The notes below the pieces were generated by a model. It searched no databases. It was not told the origin of the DNA and saw only the letters and a list, made by a program, of their open reading frames with translations. Positions 18,166-28,956 of a DNA stretch of 64,000 nucleotides are shown here, piece by piece (positions within the stretch are counted from its first letter, which is position 1; each line of letters begins with the position of its first letter). The DNA is from Bacteroidota bacterium (GTDB lineage: Bacteria > Bacteroidota > Bacteroidia > Chitinophagales > Chitinophagaceae): the NCBI GenBank assembly GCA_023423835.1, contig JAFAEW010000118.1, forward strand, positions 19,251 to 83,250. Direction: 5' to 3'. The translations under genes were made by a program, and so were the position numbers.

Positions 18166-21100
18166 ATGAGTGTAGGTGATTTATTGGAAAAATACAACCA
18201 ATCCCCCCGCCTTTTTCAATTGGCGGACAAGCTTTCTTTTGCCAAACCCCAAAAAATATATTTAAAAGACCTTCAGGGAAGCAGTGCGGAATTTGTTGTT
18301 AGCAGCATTTTCAGCCGGAAGGATTGTGCGCTGTTGAATCACCTTGTAGTGTTAAATGACGCAGAAGAAGCGGCCTATTTTCAAAACACGGTTGAAAATC
18401 TTACTTCCGCCCTCGATCTGTTTTATTTTCCTTCTTCCTATAAAAACAGGAAGAATTTTAAGCTGCTCAATTCCTCACACGTGATGTTGCGAACGGAAGC
18501 ATTGACGAGACTGTCAGCAGGAGGAAACCGGAAGATGATCATCACCCATCCGGAAGCGTTGTTTGAAAAAGTGGTTGTTCCATCCACCCTCAATAAAAAT
18601 ATCATTAGTATCAAAACCAATGATACCCTGAATCTGGAAGGTCTGCTCGAGCTTTTTGTGCTATATGGATTTCAACGGACAGATTTCGTTTACGAACCCG
18701 GCCAGTTTGCTTTAAGAGGCGGCATTCTTGATATTTATTCTTTCGGCAATGAGAAGCCCTACCGCGTTGAACTTTTTGGAAATGAGGTTGACAGCATCAG
18801 GATTTTCGATCCTGAAAGCCAGTTGAGTGAACGACGATTGATGCAGGTTAACATCATTCCAAACGTGGAAACACAATTTGAAACCGGCGAAAAGGTTTCA
18901 CTCATGGAATTTTTACCGCAAAACACGGTTATCTGGCTGAAAGACTGGGACGTTATTAAAGAAAAAATTCAAACGCAGGAGCAGGACCTTGAATCGTTTT
19001 TTTCGTTGCTGGCAACCGGATTTCGTTTTCAAACCGGTGATGAGGAAGATGAAACGAAGGTGGTAAAAGAAGTAAATGCAGACGAATTTGTAAAAGCGGA
19101 AGTGATTGAGCAGCAAATTCTGGAAAGAACGATCGTTGAATTTGGATATAAGCCGCATTTTGCAAATACCGAAATTGAATTTAATACCAAATCGCAGCCG
19201 GCATTTAACCGGCAGTTTAAATTACTGATACAGGATCTAAAAAGTCACGAAGCCGGAAAATATTCGATTTATATTTTTGCCGAGCAGGCGCAGCAGCTCG
19301 AACGGCTGCATCATATTTTTTCTGATCAAAACAGCGAGATCACCTTTAGTCCGGTTACCACTTCAATTCACGAAGGCTTTATTGATCATGATCTCAGGAT
19401 TGTCTGTTATACTGATCATCAGATTTTCCAGCGATATCATAAGTACAGGGTTAAACAGGCGTACAATAAAAGCAAGGCGTTAACGCTGAAAACCCTGAGA
19501 GACCTTCAGCCCGGCGATTTCGTTACGCACATCGATCATGGTGTGGGAATTTATAGCGGATTGCAGAAAATTGAAGTAAACGGAAAGGTGCAGGAAGCCG
19601 TGCGGATAAGATATAAAGACAGTGATCTGCTGTATGTGAACATTAATTCGCTGCACAAGATCTCAAAATACACCGGCAAGGAAGGAACGGCGCCCAAGAT
19701 CAATAAGCTCGGAAGTGATGCCTGGAACAAGCTGAAAGAAAAAACGAAAACCAAGGTAAAAGAAATCGCTTTTGACCTGATAAAACTGTATGCGCAACGC
19801 AAGGCGCAGCAGGGATTTGCGTTTTCGCAGGACACTTACCTGCAACATGAGTTGGAAGCTTCGTTCATGTATGAAGATACACCGGACCAAAGTAAAGCAA
19901 CGGCTGATGTAAAAAAGGATATGGAAAGTCCGGCGCCGATGGATCGCCTCGTTTGTGGCGATGTAGGTTTTGGTAAAACGGAAGTGGCCGTAAGAGCGGC
20001 ATTTAAATCGGTGGTTGATGGAAAACAGGCAGCTATTCTTGTACCCACCACCATTCTTGCTTTCCAGCATTTTCAAACTTTACAGGAACGGCTGAAGGAT
20101 TTTCCTGTTAGCGTAGACTATATAAACCGTTTTAAAACTTCCAAAGAAAAGAAGGAAACCTTAAAAAAACTGGAGGAAGGAAAGATAGATATTATAGTGG
20201 GTACACATGGAATTCTGGGGAAAGATGTGAAATTCAAAGATCTCGGATTGATGATCATTGATGAGGAACAGAAATTTGGTGTGGCCCATAAGGAAAAACT
20301 CAAGGTGCTGAAGACCAATGTGGATTGCCTGACTTTAACCGCAACACCCATTCCAAGAACCCTTCAATTCAGTTTGATGGGAGCCAGAGACCTGAGTATC
20401 ATCAATACACCTCCTCCCAATCGCCAGCCAATTCAAACCGAAATAAGAAGTTTCAATCCCGATTTTATCCGCGATACCATTTATTACGAAACCGAACGTG
20501 GCGGTCAGGTATTTTTCATTCATAACCGGGTACAGGGGCTGAGTGAGATGGCAGCGATGATTCAAAGCTTATGTCCGGATCTTAGTATCGGCTTCGCCCA
20601 CGGGCAGTTGGAAGGTAACGAACTGGAATCGCGGATTTTGGATTTCATTGAAGGCAAGTACGATGTGATGGTGTGTACCAATATTGTTGAAAGCGGCGTG
20701 GATATTCCCAATGTAAATACCATCATCATCAACAATGCCCATCATTTTGGGTTAAGCGATTTGCATCAGCTAAGGGGAAGAGTGGGAAGAAGCAATAAAA
20801 AAGCGTTCTGTTATCTGCTTGCACCACCAATGAGTTCGCTGCCGGTTGATTCACGAAAAAGGTTGCAGACCCTCGAACAATTCAGCGATCTCGGAAGCGG
20901 ATTTCAAATTGCAATGCGTGATCTTGATATTCGCGGTGCCGGTAATATGCTTGGCGGCGATCAGACCGGTTTTATGGCAGAAATCGGATTTGATATGTAT
21001 CAGAAAATTCTGGATGAAGCCATCAAAGAATTGAAACGAACCGAATTCAAAAATCTGTTTAAGGAAGAGATCAGCCGGCAAGATGATTTCGTAACCGATT

Positions 21101-21570
21101 GCACCATTGATACGGATCTGGAAATATTGATTCCGGATGATTATGTTGAAAGTGTAACCGAAAGGTTATCTCTTTACACAAGGCTCGACCATTGCGAAAA
21201 TGAGGCTGAATTGTCGGCATTTCATGACGAACTGAGCGACCGTTTCGGACCAATTCCGAAATCGGTTGAAGATCTTTTTACCACCATCAGATGCCGCTGG
21301 CTTGCAGTGGATCTTGGTTTTGAAAAAATAACGTTGAAAAATAACGTCCTGCGATGCTATTTCATCGGCAAACCCGACTCTCCTTATTTTGAATCAGCTA
21401 AATTCCGGGATATCTTATCGTATCTTCAAACCGGCACCAATAAGGCAAGGTTAAAACAGGTAGGCAGCAATTTCTTTCTCATTGTTGATGAGGCCGAAAA
21501 TATGACTGCGGTTCATCGCTTCCTCCGGAAAATGCACAATGAGGTTTGTGGCGAGTTGCACAATGTTTAG
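18166..21570 (+). CDS. mfd: Transcription-repair coupling factor
   Basis: This 1134-residue protein has the Mfd layout: an N-terminal UvrB-like region, the RNA polymerase-interacting Tudor-like domain around DFVTHIDHGVGIYSG, then a RecG-type translocase with GDVGFGKT (598-605), DEEQ (699-702) and LRGRVGRSNKKAFCYLL, and a C-terminal D7-type domain. It removes RNA polymerase stalled at DNA lesions and recruits UvrA. A TTG at 18154 four codons upstream is possible; the ATG is preferred because the promoter -7 box sits just before it. Confidence 0.96.
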   Translation: MSVGDLLEKYNQSPRLFQLADKLSFAKPQKIYLKDLQGSSAEFVVSSIFSRKDCALLNHLVVLNDAEEAAYFQNTVENLTSALDLFYFPSSYKNRKNFKLLNSSHVMLRTEALTRLSAGGNRKMIITHPEALFEKVVVPSTLNKNIISIKTNDTLNLEGLLELFVLYGFQRTDFVYEPGQFALRGGILDIYSFGNEKPYRVELFGNEVDSIRIFDPESQLSERRLMQVNIIPNVETQFETGEKVSLMEFLPQNTVIWLKDWDVIKEKIQTQEQDLESFFSLLATGFRFQTGDEEDETKVVKEVNADEFVKAEVIEQQILERTIVEFGYKPHFANTEIEFNTKSQPAFNRQFKLLIQDLKSHEAGKYSIYIFAEQAQQLERLHHIFSDQNSEITFSPVTTSIHEGFIDHDLRIVCYTDHQIFQRYHKYRVKQAYNKSKALTLKTLRDLQPGDFVTHIDHGVGIYSGLQKIEVNGKVQEAVRIRYKDSDLLYVNINSLHKISKYTGKEGTAPKINKLGSDAWNKLKEKTKTKVKEIAFDLIKLYAQRKAQQGFAFSQDTYLQHELEASFMYEDTPDQSKATADVKKDMESPAPMDRLVCGDVGFGKTEVAVRAAFKSVVDGKQAAILVPTTILAFQHFQTLQERLKDFPVSVDYINRFKTSKEKKETLKKLEEGKIDIIVGTHGILGKDVKFKDLGLMIIDEEQKFGVAHKEKLKVLKTNVDCLTLTATPIPRTLQFSLMGARDLSIINTPPPNRQPIQTEIRSFNPDFIRDTIYYETERGGQVFFIHNRVQGLSEMAAMIQSLCPDLSIGFAHGQLEGNELESRILDFIEGKYDVMVCTNIVESGVDIPNVNTIIINNAHHFGLSDLHQLRGRVGRSNKKAFCYLLAPPMSSLPVDSRKRLQTLEQFSDLGSGFQIAMRDLDIRGAGNMLGGDQTGFMAEIGFDMYQKILDEAIKELKRTEFKNLFKEEISRQDDFVTDCTIDTDLEILIPDDYVESVTERLSLYTRLDHCENEAELSAFHDELSDRFGPIPKSVEDLFTTIRCRWLAVDLGFEKITLKNNVLRCYFIGKPDSPYFESAKFRDILSYLQTGTNKARLKQVGSNFFLIVDEAENMTAVHRFLRKMHNEVCGELHNV

Positions 21571-21659
21571 TTTATTTTCCTGAGTTTCCGGACGAAAGAA
21601 AATCTCTTTCCTTTTCTTGCAATTATCAGCTTTATTGTATATTGGGAAGAAAATTTAAC

Positions 21660-22019
21660 ATGCAACAGAATTCATTTTTCGGAACCGAATCCATACCGCA
21701 AAGTATTCCCACCAGCGACGAAAAAATGATGGCAATGCTTTCGCATTTACTCACCTTCATTGCACCCATTCTTGCACCTTTAATTATCTATCTCGTGAAA
21801 AAAGACGATTCTGCCTTTGTGGAGTGGCATGCAAAGGAATCGTTGAATTTTCAGATCACACTGGCCATCGTAGTGTTTCTCTTAATAATTTCGATCGTGG
21901 GTATCTTGCTGATCTGGATAGTAGGTATACTCGCACTCATCTGGGTTATCATTGCAACCATACGGGCAAGTGAAGGTAAACTGTACCGCTATCCGTTCTG
22001 TTTCCGGATCATAAAATAA
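21660..22019 (+). CDS. Small membrane protein of the DUF4870 (Tic20-like) family
   Basis: The ATG at 21660 gives 119 residues; the longer frame from 21546 overlaps the end of mfd and was not used. The pattern is DEKMMAMLSHLLTFIAPILAPLIIYL, then FVEWHAKESLNFQITL, two further hydrophobic helices and a conserved RASEGKLYRYPF tail, which is typical of DUF4870. It has about three to four membrane segments. Function is not known for the family. A terminator hairpin begins at its stop codon. Confidence 0.85.
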   Translation: MQQNSFFGTESIPQSIPTSDEKMMAMLSHLLTFIAPILAPLIIYLVKKDDSAFVEWHAKESLNFQITLAIVVFLLIISIVGILLIWIVGILALIWVIIATIRASEGKLYRYPFCFRIIK

Positions 22020-22047
22020 AATTGCCGGTCTTAATTACCGGCAATTT
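22019..22047. terminator. Bidirectional hairpin terminator
   Basis: A perfect 11-bp stem (AAATTGCCGGT at 22019-22029 pairing with ACCGGCAATTT at 22037-22047) with a 7-base loop lies between two converging genes. Its A/T-rich stem ends provide short U tracts on both strands. Confidence 0.75.
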
Positions 22048-22052
22048 GGATA

Positions 22053-22259
22053 TTAATAGCCTTTTTTGGCAACCCCATCTTCAATTGCCTGCTTTGCTTT
22101 TGCTTCGCTCATAATAGCAGCCATCTTATTTCCTTTTCCGTCATGTCCGGTTGCCATGTAACCACCTTTTGCAGTTCTGGTGATTACCGCATCCTGCATG
22201 GGGACATTCTTTTCTTTTGTTTTTAAACAGTATGCCTTGATCATTTTTGATGTGTCCAT
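22053..22259 (-). CDS. Small conserved-type protein, possibly DUF5679-like
   Basis: This 68-residue protein begins MDTSKMIKAYCLKTKEKNVPM and continues with DAVITRTAKGGYMATGHDGKGNKM. The opening resembles DUF5679 proteins, but the cysteine pairs of that family are absent, so the assignment is weak. It is charged and soluble with no signal peptide. It stands alone between a terminator and an AT-rich gap (22260-22448) in which I see nothing. Confidence 0.6.
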   Translation of the reverse strand: MDTSKMIKAYCLKTKEKNVPMQDAVITRTAKGGYMATGHDGKGNKMAAIMSEAKAKQAIEDGVAKKGY

Positions 22260-22448
22260 GTTCTTAAATTTTTAATTTTTTTGATTGATTTTAGTTGCTA
22301 AAACGGCACAATCTACAATATTTCTCTATTATACGAAAAATGAGAAATATTTTTTGTGGACAAACAAAAGCAAACAATAAGCCAAAGAATACAGCCTTAT
22401 TTGAATTTTGGATTCTGTTGGTCTTTCATAAAATTGCCGTTATCAAAA

Positions 22449-22892
22449 TCACTGCTGTCCCTGCCCTGAAACATTCACCATCCATTTTACGCCGAACCTG
22501 TCGGTAAGTGAACCAAAAGTATCGCCCCAAAACTGTTTTTGATACGGCATTTCCACTTTACCGCCTTCGCTCAAAGCATCGAATAGACGTTGTCCTTCTT
22601 CGATAGTATCGGGTTCGAGGTTGATGTGAATATTGTTTCCAAACTGAACCTTATGTCCCATCGACTCAGAAGCGTCGGTTCCCATCAGGTTATGACCGCC
22701 AAGCGTTGGCAACATGATGTGCATAATATTATTTTCCTCACTTTCCGGAATTGGCCGCATTCCTTGCATCGGCGGAATGTCTTTAAACCGCATCGCAGGT
22801 CCATAAAACTCGGTTTTGAAAACAGATTTGTAGAAGTTGAAGGCCTCTTCTGTATTTCCCTGGAAATTTAAATAAGTGCTTACTGTAGCCAT
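22449..22892 (-). CDS. VOC-family protein (PhnB-like)
   Basis: The 147-residue protein starts MATVSTYLNFQGNTEEAFNFYKSVF, and the ending GDTFGSLTDRFGVKWMVN is the pattern of PhnB/glyoxalase-like VOC proteins. Such proteins form a metal-binding beta-alpha-beta-beta-beta fold used in many reactions, so the substrate cannot be told. It is followed by a bidirectional terminator shared with gyrB on its other side. Confidence 0.85.
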   Translation of the reverse strand: MATVSTYLNFQGNTEEAFNFYKSVFKTEFYGPAMRFKDIPPMQGMRPIPESEENNIMHIMLPTLGGHNLMGTDASESMGHKVQFGNNIHINLEPDTIEEGQRLFDALSEGGKVEMPYQKQFWGDTFGSLTDRFGVKWMVNVSGQGQQ

Positions 22893-23009
22893 AATTGCAG
22901 TTTTTGATGGTTAAAAATTATTTAGCCACAAACTTACCCCTTAAACCAGTTCGGCTGTTTGGGTAAAAACGACAATTTCGAGGGGCAAATACGACAGTTT
23001 GAATTGAAT

Positions 23010-23046
23010 AAAAAATGGCCGGTTCGTATAAAACCAGCCATTTTTT
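23010..23046. terminator. Hairpin terminator downstream of gyrB
   Basis: AAAAAATGGCCGGTT at 23010-23024 pairs with AACCAGCCATTTTTT at 23032-23046 with one mismatch and a 7-base loop. U runs exist on both strands. It lies 20 bp beyond the gyrB stop (minus strand). Confidence 0.75.
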
Positions 23047-23065
23047 ACTATAATAAATCAGAAAA

Positions 23066-25093
<2,028 letters not shown>

Positions 25094-25236
25094 ACGAAAA
25101 GGCCCGTCTTTTCATAATTTATAGCATGTTTTATAATACTTTTAGCCCGCTTTTTTAAAATAAAGAATCCTTTTTTCCTTGAATTATCTTCTCAGGCCCG
25201 CATAGCTTTTTATCTTATTTTTGAAAAAAAACAAAT

Positions 25237-26418
25237 ATGCAGGAAGCCTATATTGTTGCCGGTTTCAGAACGGCTGTGGGAAAGGCGAAACGGGGCGGTC
25301 TCCGGTTTTACAGGCCGGATGATCTGGCAGTGGAAGTCATTAAAGGACTGATGCAATCGGTTCCACAACTTGATCCAAAGGAGGTAGATGATGTAATCGT
25401 AGGAAATGCGGTTCCGGAAGCGGAGCAGGGCCTGCAGTTTGGACGAATTATTGCGGCCAAAGCGCTGGGTATTGATGTGGCAGGAATTACCATCAATCGC
25501 TATTGCGCCAGCGGGCTTGAAAGCATCGCAATGGCTACTGCAAAAATCAGAACGGGAATGGCTGATTGTATCATTGCCGGCGGAACCGAAAGCATGAGCC
25601 TCGTTCCTACCACCGGCTGGAAAACCGTTCCTTCCTATGAGATCGCTAAAGAAAATCCCGACTATTATTTGAGTATGGGTCTTACCGCTGAAGCAGTGGC
25701 GAAAGAATATAAAGTAAGCCGGGAAGATCAGGATGAATTTGCCTACCACTCTCATCGTAAAGCGCTGAACGCCATTCAAAACGGGTATTTCAAGCCCGGC
25801 ATTTTACCCATTGAAGTGGATGAGGTTTATGTAAATGAGAAAAATAAACGGTCGGTAAAAAAATATGTTGTTGATACCGATGAAGGCGTTCGGGCCGATA
25901 CAAGTGTTGAAGTGTTGTCGAAATTGAAACCGGTTTTCGCGGCCGGCGGCAGCGTTACGGCAGGAAATTCCTCGCAGACCAGTGATGGGGCTGCATTCGT
26001 GATCGTAATGTCTGAAAGCCGGATGAAAAGCCTCGGATTAAAACCGATCGGAAGATTGGTGAATTCAGCGGTTGCAGGAGTGGATCCCAGAATTATGGGA
26101 ATCGGGCCTGTTGCGGCAATTCCAAAAGTTTTGAAGCAGGCCGGAATGAACCTTTCTGAAATTGATCTGATTGAACTCAATGAGGCTTTCGCTTCACAAT
26201 CACTGGCCGTTATCAGAACGGCAGGATTAAATCCCGAACTTGTAAACATCAACGGCGGCGCCATTGCACTCGGCCATCCGCTCGGTTGTACAGGCTGCAA
26301 GCTGACGGTTCAAATCCTGAATGACCTGAAAAGGTTGAATAAAAAGTATGGTATGGTAACGGCCTGCGTAGGCGGAGGCCAGGGCATTGCCGGTATAGTT
26401 GAAAATCTGGCGGACTAA
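25237..26418 (+). CDS. Acetyl-CoA C-acyltransferase (thiolase)
   Basis: The 393-residue protein is a full-length thiolase. The acyl-accepting cysteine is C90 in NRYCASGLES, the other catalytic residues are H347 in GGAIALGHPLGCTG and C377 in CVGGGQG. It joins or cleaves acyl-CoA and acetyl-CoA. The length and sequence fit FadA-type degradative enzymes as well as AtoB-type synthetic ones, and no fadB or other beta-oxidation gene is beside it, so direction is not settled. It converges on scpA with a gap of 5 bp. Confidence 0.92.
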   Translation: MQEAYIVAGFRTAVGKAKRGGLRFYRPDDLAVEVIKGLMQSVPQLDPKEVDDVIVGNAVPEAEQGLQFGRIIAAKALGIDVAGITINRYCASGLESIAMATAKIRTGMADCIIAGGTESMSLVPTTGWKTVPSYEIAKENPDYYLSMGLTAEAVAKEYKVSREDQDEFAYHSHRKALNAIQNGYFKPGILPIEVDEVYVNEKNKRSVKKYVVDTDEGVRADTSVEVLSKLKPVFAAGGSVTAGNSSQTSDGAAFVIVMSESRMKSLGLKPIGRLVNSAVAGVDPRIMGIGPVAAIPKVLKQAGMNLSEIDLIELNEAFASQSLAVIRTAGLNPELVNINGGAIALGHPLGCTGCKLTVQILNDLKRLNKKYGMVTACVGGGQGIAGIVENLAD

Positions 26419-26423
26419 GATCG

Positions 26424-27191
26424 TCAAACAACTTCGTCTGCCACCCGTTCCTCATTCCACTGCAGGATGAAATTATTGATTCCCGAGCCGGTAAGGATGG
26501 TCATGTAATTCAGTTGAATCAGCTCAAGCAGCGAGAGAAAATAAAAGATTGCTTGAATGCGATCATTGCATTCCTTAAAAACTTTTTCAAAAGCCACCGA
26601 CTTTTCAGATTTTACCAGTGCAAGCATTTTTTCGCGGCTTTCTTCCATCGTGTAATTATACCGCACCACGGTATGTACAGGACGGTTATTACGGTCATGC
26701 ATACGTTGCAAGACCTTTTCAAAAGCCTTCATGAGTTTGAATAAGGTAAGGCTTTGAATTTCCGTTCCTTCCGACGCTTCCTCCCCTATTTGTGCCAGTT
26801 CTTTATGCAGATTACCTCTTTTCAGTAGCAGCAAACGGTTGGCTTCCATTTCAGCCATTTTAATTGCGGCTTCCTTGTATCGTTTATATTCAAGGATCTT
26901 ATCAACCAATTCCTGGCGCGGATCAATCTCCTGCCCCTGCGGATCCAGTTCCTTTCTCGGCAGCAACATTTTGGCCTTGATACGCATCAGCGTAGAGACG
27001 AAAAGGATGAATTCACTGCTCAGTTCGATATTCGTTTCCTCAGAAGAATGAATATAATGCAAAAAGTCGTTGGTAATCTTACTGATGGGAATGTCGTAAA
27101 TATCCAATTCATCTCTCTCGATAAAAAACAAAAGAAGGTCAAACGGCCCTTCAAACTGCGAGAGCGAGATGGTGTATTGAGAATTGCTCAT
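26424..27191 (-). CDS. scpA: Segregation and condensation protein A
   Basis: The 255-residue protein opens with YTISLSQFEGPFDLLLFFIERDELDIYDIPI, the signature ScpA N-terminus that contacts the SMC neck, and ends in the winged-helix region with FYFLSLLELIQLNYMTI. ScpA is the kleisin of the bacterial condensin. ScpB and SMC are not in the window. Confidence 0.94.
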   Translation of the reverse strand: MSNSQYTISLSQFEGPFDLLLFFIERDELDIYDIPISKITNDFLHYIHSSEETNIELSSEFILFVSTLMRIKAKMLLPRKELDPQGQEIDPRQELVDKILEYKRYKEAAIKMAEMEANRLLLLKRGNLHKELAQIGEEASEGTEIQSLTLFKLMKAFEKVLQRMHDRNNRPVHTVVRYNYTMEESREKMLALVKSEKSVAFEKVFKECNDRIQAIFYFLSLLELIQLNYMTILTGSGINNFILQWNEERVADEVV

Positions 27192-27296
27192 TGATTATAG
27201 TATGAAAAAATCCGGGAGCATCCGGATTTTAAATATGAATTTCAAAATTCAGAAAAATTTCCGAAGTCGAATCTTAAATTTCGGCAACCAACGGAC

Positions 27297-27677
27297 TTAG
27301 GACTTTCTTTTTAATTCATCCCTTATTTCCATCAACAATTTGTCTGTTGAAGAAACCGATGGCGCCTCGGGAACAACCTCTTTTTTACGGGACAATCTCG
27401 AAATTCCCCTGATCAGAAGGAAAATAACAAAAGAAATAACGAGGAAGTTGATTACCGCTGCGAGAAAACTTCCGTATTTGACTTCTCCCCATTTCAGTTG
27501 TGCGATATTTTCGGCTCCCACCGCTTTCAATGCGGGTGTTAACAAAAGCGGCGTAATAATATCTGCAACAAGGGAAGAAACGATGGAACTGAATGCTGCG
27601 CCAATAATTACGGCCACAGCAAGATCCATTACATTGCCTTTCATGGCAAATTGCTTGAAATCTTTTAAAAAGCCCAT
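27297..27677 (-). CDS. mscL: Large-conductance mechanosensitive channel
   Basis: The 126-residue protein has the MscL opening GFLKDFKQFAMKGNVMDLAVAVIIG, a first pore helix, a periplasmic loop, a second membrane helix (FLAAVINFLVISFVIFLLI) and a charged cytoplasmic helix at the C-terminus. It opens under membrane tension to release solutes in hypo-osmotic shock. Length is normal. Confidence 0.95.
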   Translation of the reverse strand: MGFLKDFKQFAMKGNVMDLAVAVIIGAAFSSIVSSLVADIITPLLLTPALKAVGAENIAQLKWGEVKYGSFLAAVINFLVISFVIFLLIRGISRLSRKKEVVPEAPSVSSTDKLLMEIRDELKRKS

Positions 27678-27740
27678 AGAATTACGGTTTTGATTAAGAA
27701 TTGAATGTAGGGGAAATTGTTTAATTAGAAAGGATTTTAG

Positions 27741-27793
27741 AAAAAAATTCAGCCGGAAAATACAAATTGTATGAACATGTATTTCCGGCTGAA
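27741..27793 (-). terminator. Rho-independent terminator after the deoxyhypusine-synthase-like gene
   Basis: TTCAGCCGGAAAATACA (27748-27764) pairs with TGTATTTCCGGCTGAA (27778-27793) with one bulged A. On the minus strand the stem is followed by seven Ts. It lies 22 bp beyond the stop at 27815. Confidence 0.8.
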
Positions 27794-27814
27794 CGTAATT
27801 TACCCTGGCTTATC

Positions 27815-28789
27815 TTACCAACCGAGGATCCATGCAAACACCAGTGGCGCCACGATGGTGGCATCGCTTTCAATAATGAATTTTGGGGTGTGAATATCAA
27901 GTTTTCCCCAGGTTATTTTCTCATTCGGAACCGCACCTGAGTAAGATCCGTAAGAAGTTGTGGAATCACTGATCTGGCAGAAATAGCTCCAGAAAGGAAT
28001 ATCGTGCATCTCAAGATCCTGGTACATCATAGGAACTACACAAATAGGAAAATCGCCGGCAATGCCGCCTCCGATCTGGAAAAATCCAACGCCTTTTCCT
28101 GCAGAATTTTCCTTATACCATTGGCTCAGAAAAAGCATGTATTCGATACCGCTTTTCATGGTTGAAGGCTTTAATTCGCCCTTGATACAATAGCTTGCGA
28201 AAATATTTCCCATGGTGCTGTCTTCCCAACCCGGAACGATGATTGGAAGATTTTTTTCTGCCGCTGCAATCATCCAGCTGTTTTCAACCGGAATTTCATA
28301 ATCATCTTTCATGACGCCGCTTAAAAGCAGTTTGTACATATATTCATGCGGGAAATACCGTTCGCCTTTGTCTTCTGCATCTTTCCAAATCTTGAAGATG
28401 TGTTTTTGAATTCTTCTGAATGCTTCTTCTTCGGGAATGCAGGTATCAGTAACACGGTTGAACCCGTTTTCCAACAGATCATATTCTTCCTGAGGACTGA
28501 GATCGCGGTAATGTGGAACACGTTTATAATGCGTATGCGCTACCAGATTCATGATATCTTCTTCCAGATTGGCTCCGGTGCAACTGATGATATCCACCTT
28601 GTTTTGCCGGATCATCTCGGCCAGCGAAATTCCCAGTTCGGCCGTGCTCATGGCGCCGGCGAGTGTGATCATCATCTTTCCGCCTTCGGTTAAGTGCGTA
28701 ACATACCCTTTGGCAGCATCCATCATGGCAGCGGCATTGAAGTGCCGGTAATGATGCTCCATAAACTCTGATATAGGTCCTTTCTTCAT
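27815..28789 (-). CDS. Deoxyhypusine synthase-family protein (bacterial type)
   Basis: The 324-residue protein follows the deoxyhypusine synthase fold: GGKMMITLAGAMSTAELG near the NAD site, IISCTGANLEEDI, and a C-terminal ITWGKLDI whose K296 matches the catalytic lysine of the eukaryotic enzyme (K329 in human, in SWGKI). Bacteria have no eIF5A, so the substrate must be different; bacterial relatives have been linked to polyamine chemistry such as homospermidine formation. The usual GSDSGA region is changed to TSYGSYSGAVPNE. Soluble and NAD-dependent by family knowledge. Confidence 0.88.
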   Translation of the reverse strand: MKKGPISEFMEHHYRHFNAAAMMDAAKGYVTHLTEGGKMMITLAGAMSTAELGISLAEMIRQNKVDIISCTGANLEEDIMNLVAHTHYKRVPHYRDLSPQEEYDLLENGFNRVTDTCIPEEEAFRRIQKHIFKIWKDAEDKGERYFPHEYMYKLLLSGVMKDDYEIPVENSWMIAAAEKNLPIIVPGWEDSTMGNIFASYCIKGELKPSTMKSGIEYMLFLSQWYKENSAGKGVGFFQIGGGIAGDFPICVVPMMYQDLEMHDIPFWSYFCQISDSTTSYGSYSGAVPNEKITWGKLDIHTPKFIIESDATIVAPLVFAWILGW

Positions 28790-28956
28790 AATTCTAAATT
28801 TAAGATCGCAAAAATACTTTATTTAAATTATTGCTCCGATTATCGCTCATTCAATCATTCCCGATGAAAAACTATTAACAACAATTCACTAAATTATCGT
28901 TCCATCGGATTTATTTTTACCTTTTGGCTTTTAAAAAAGGCTTTATATCAATAATT

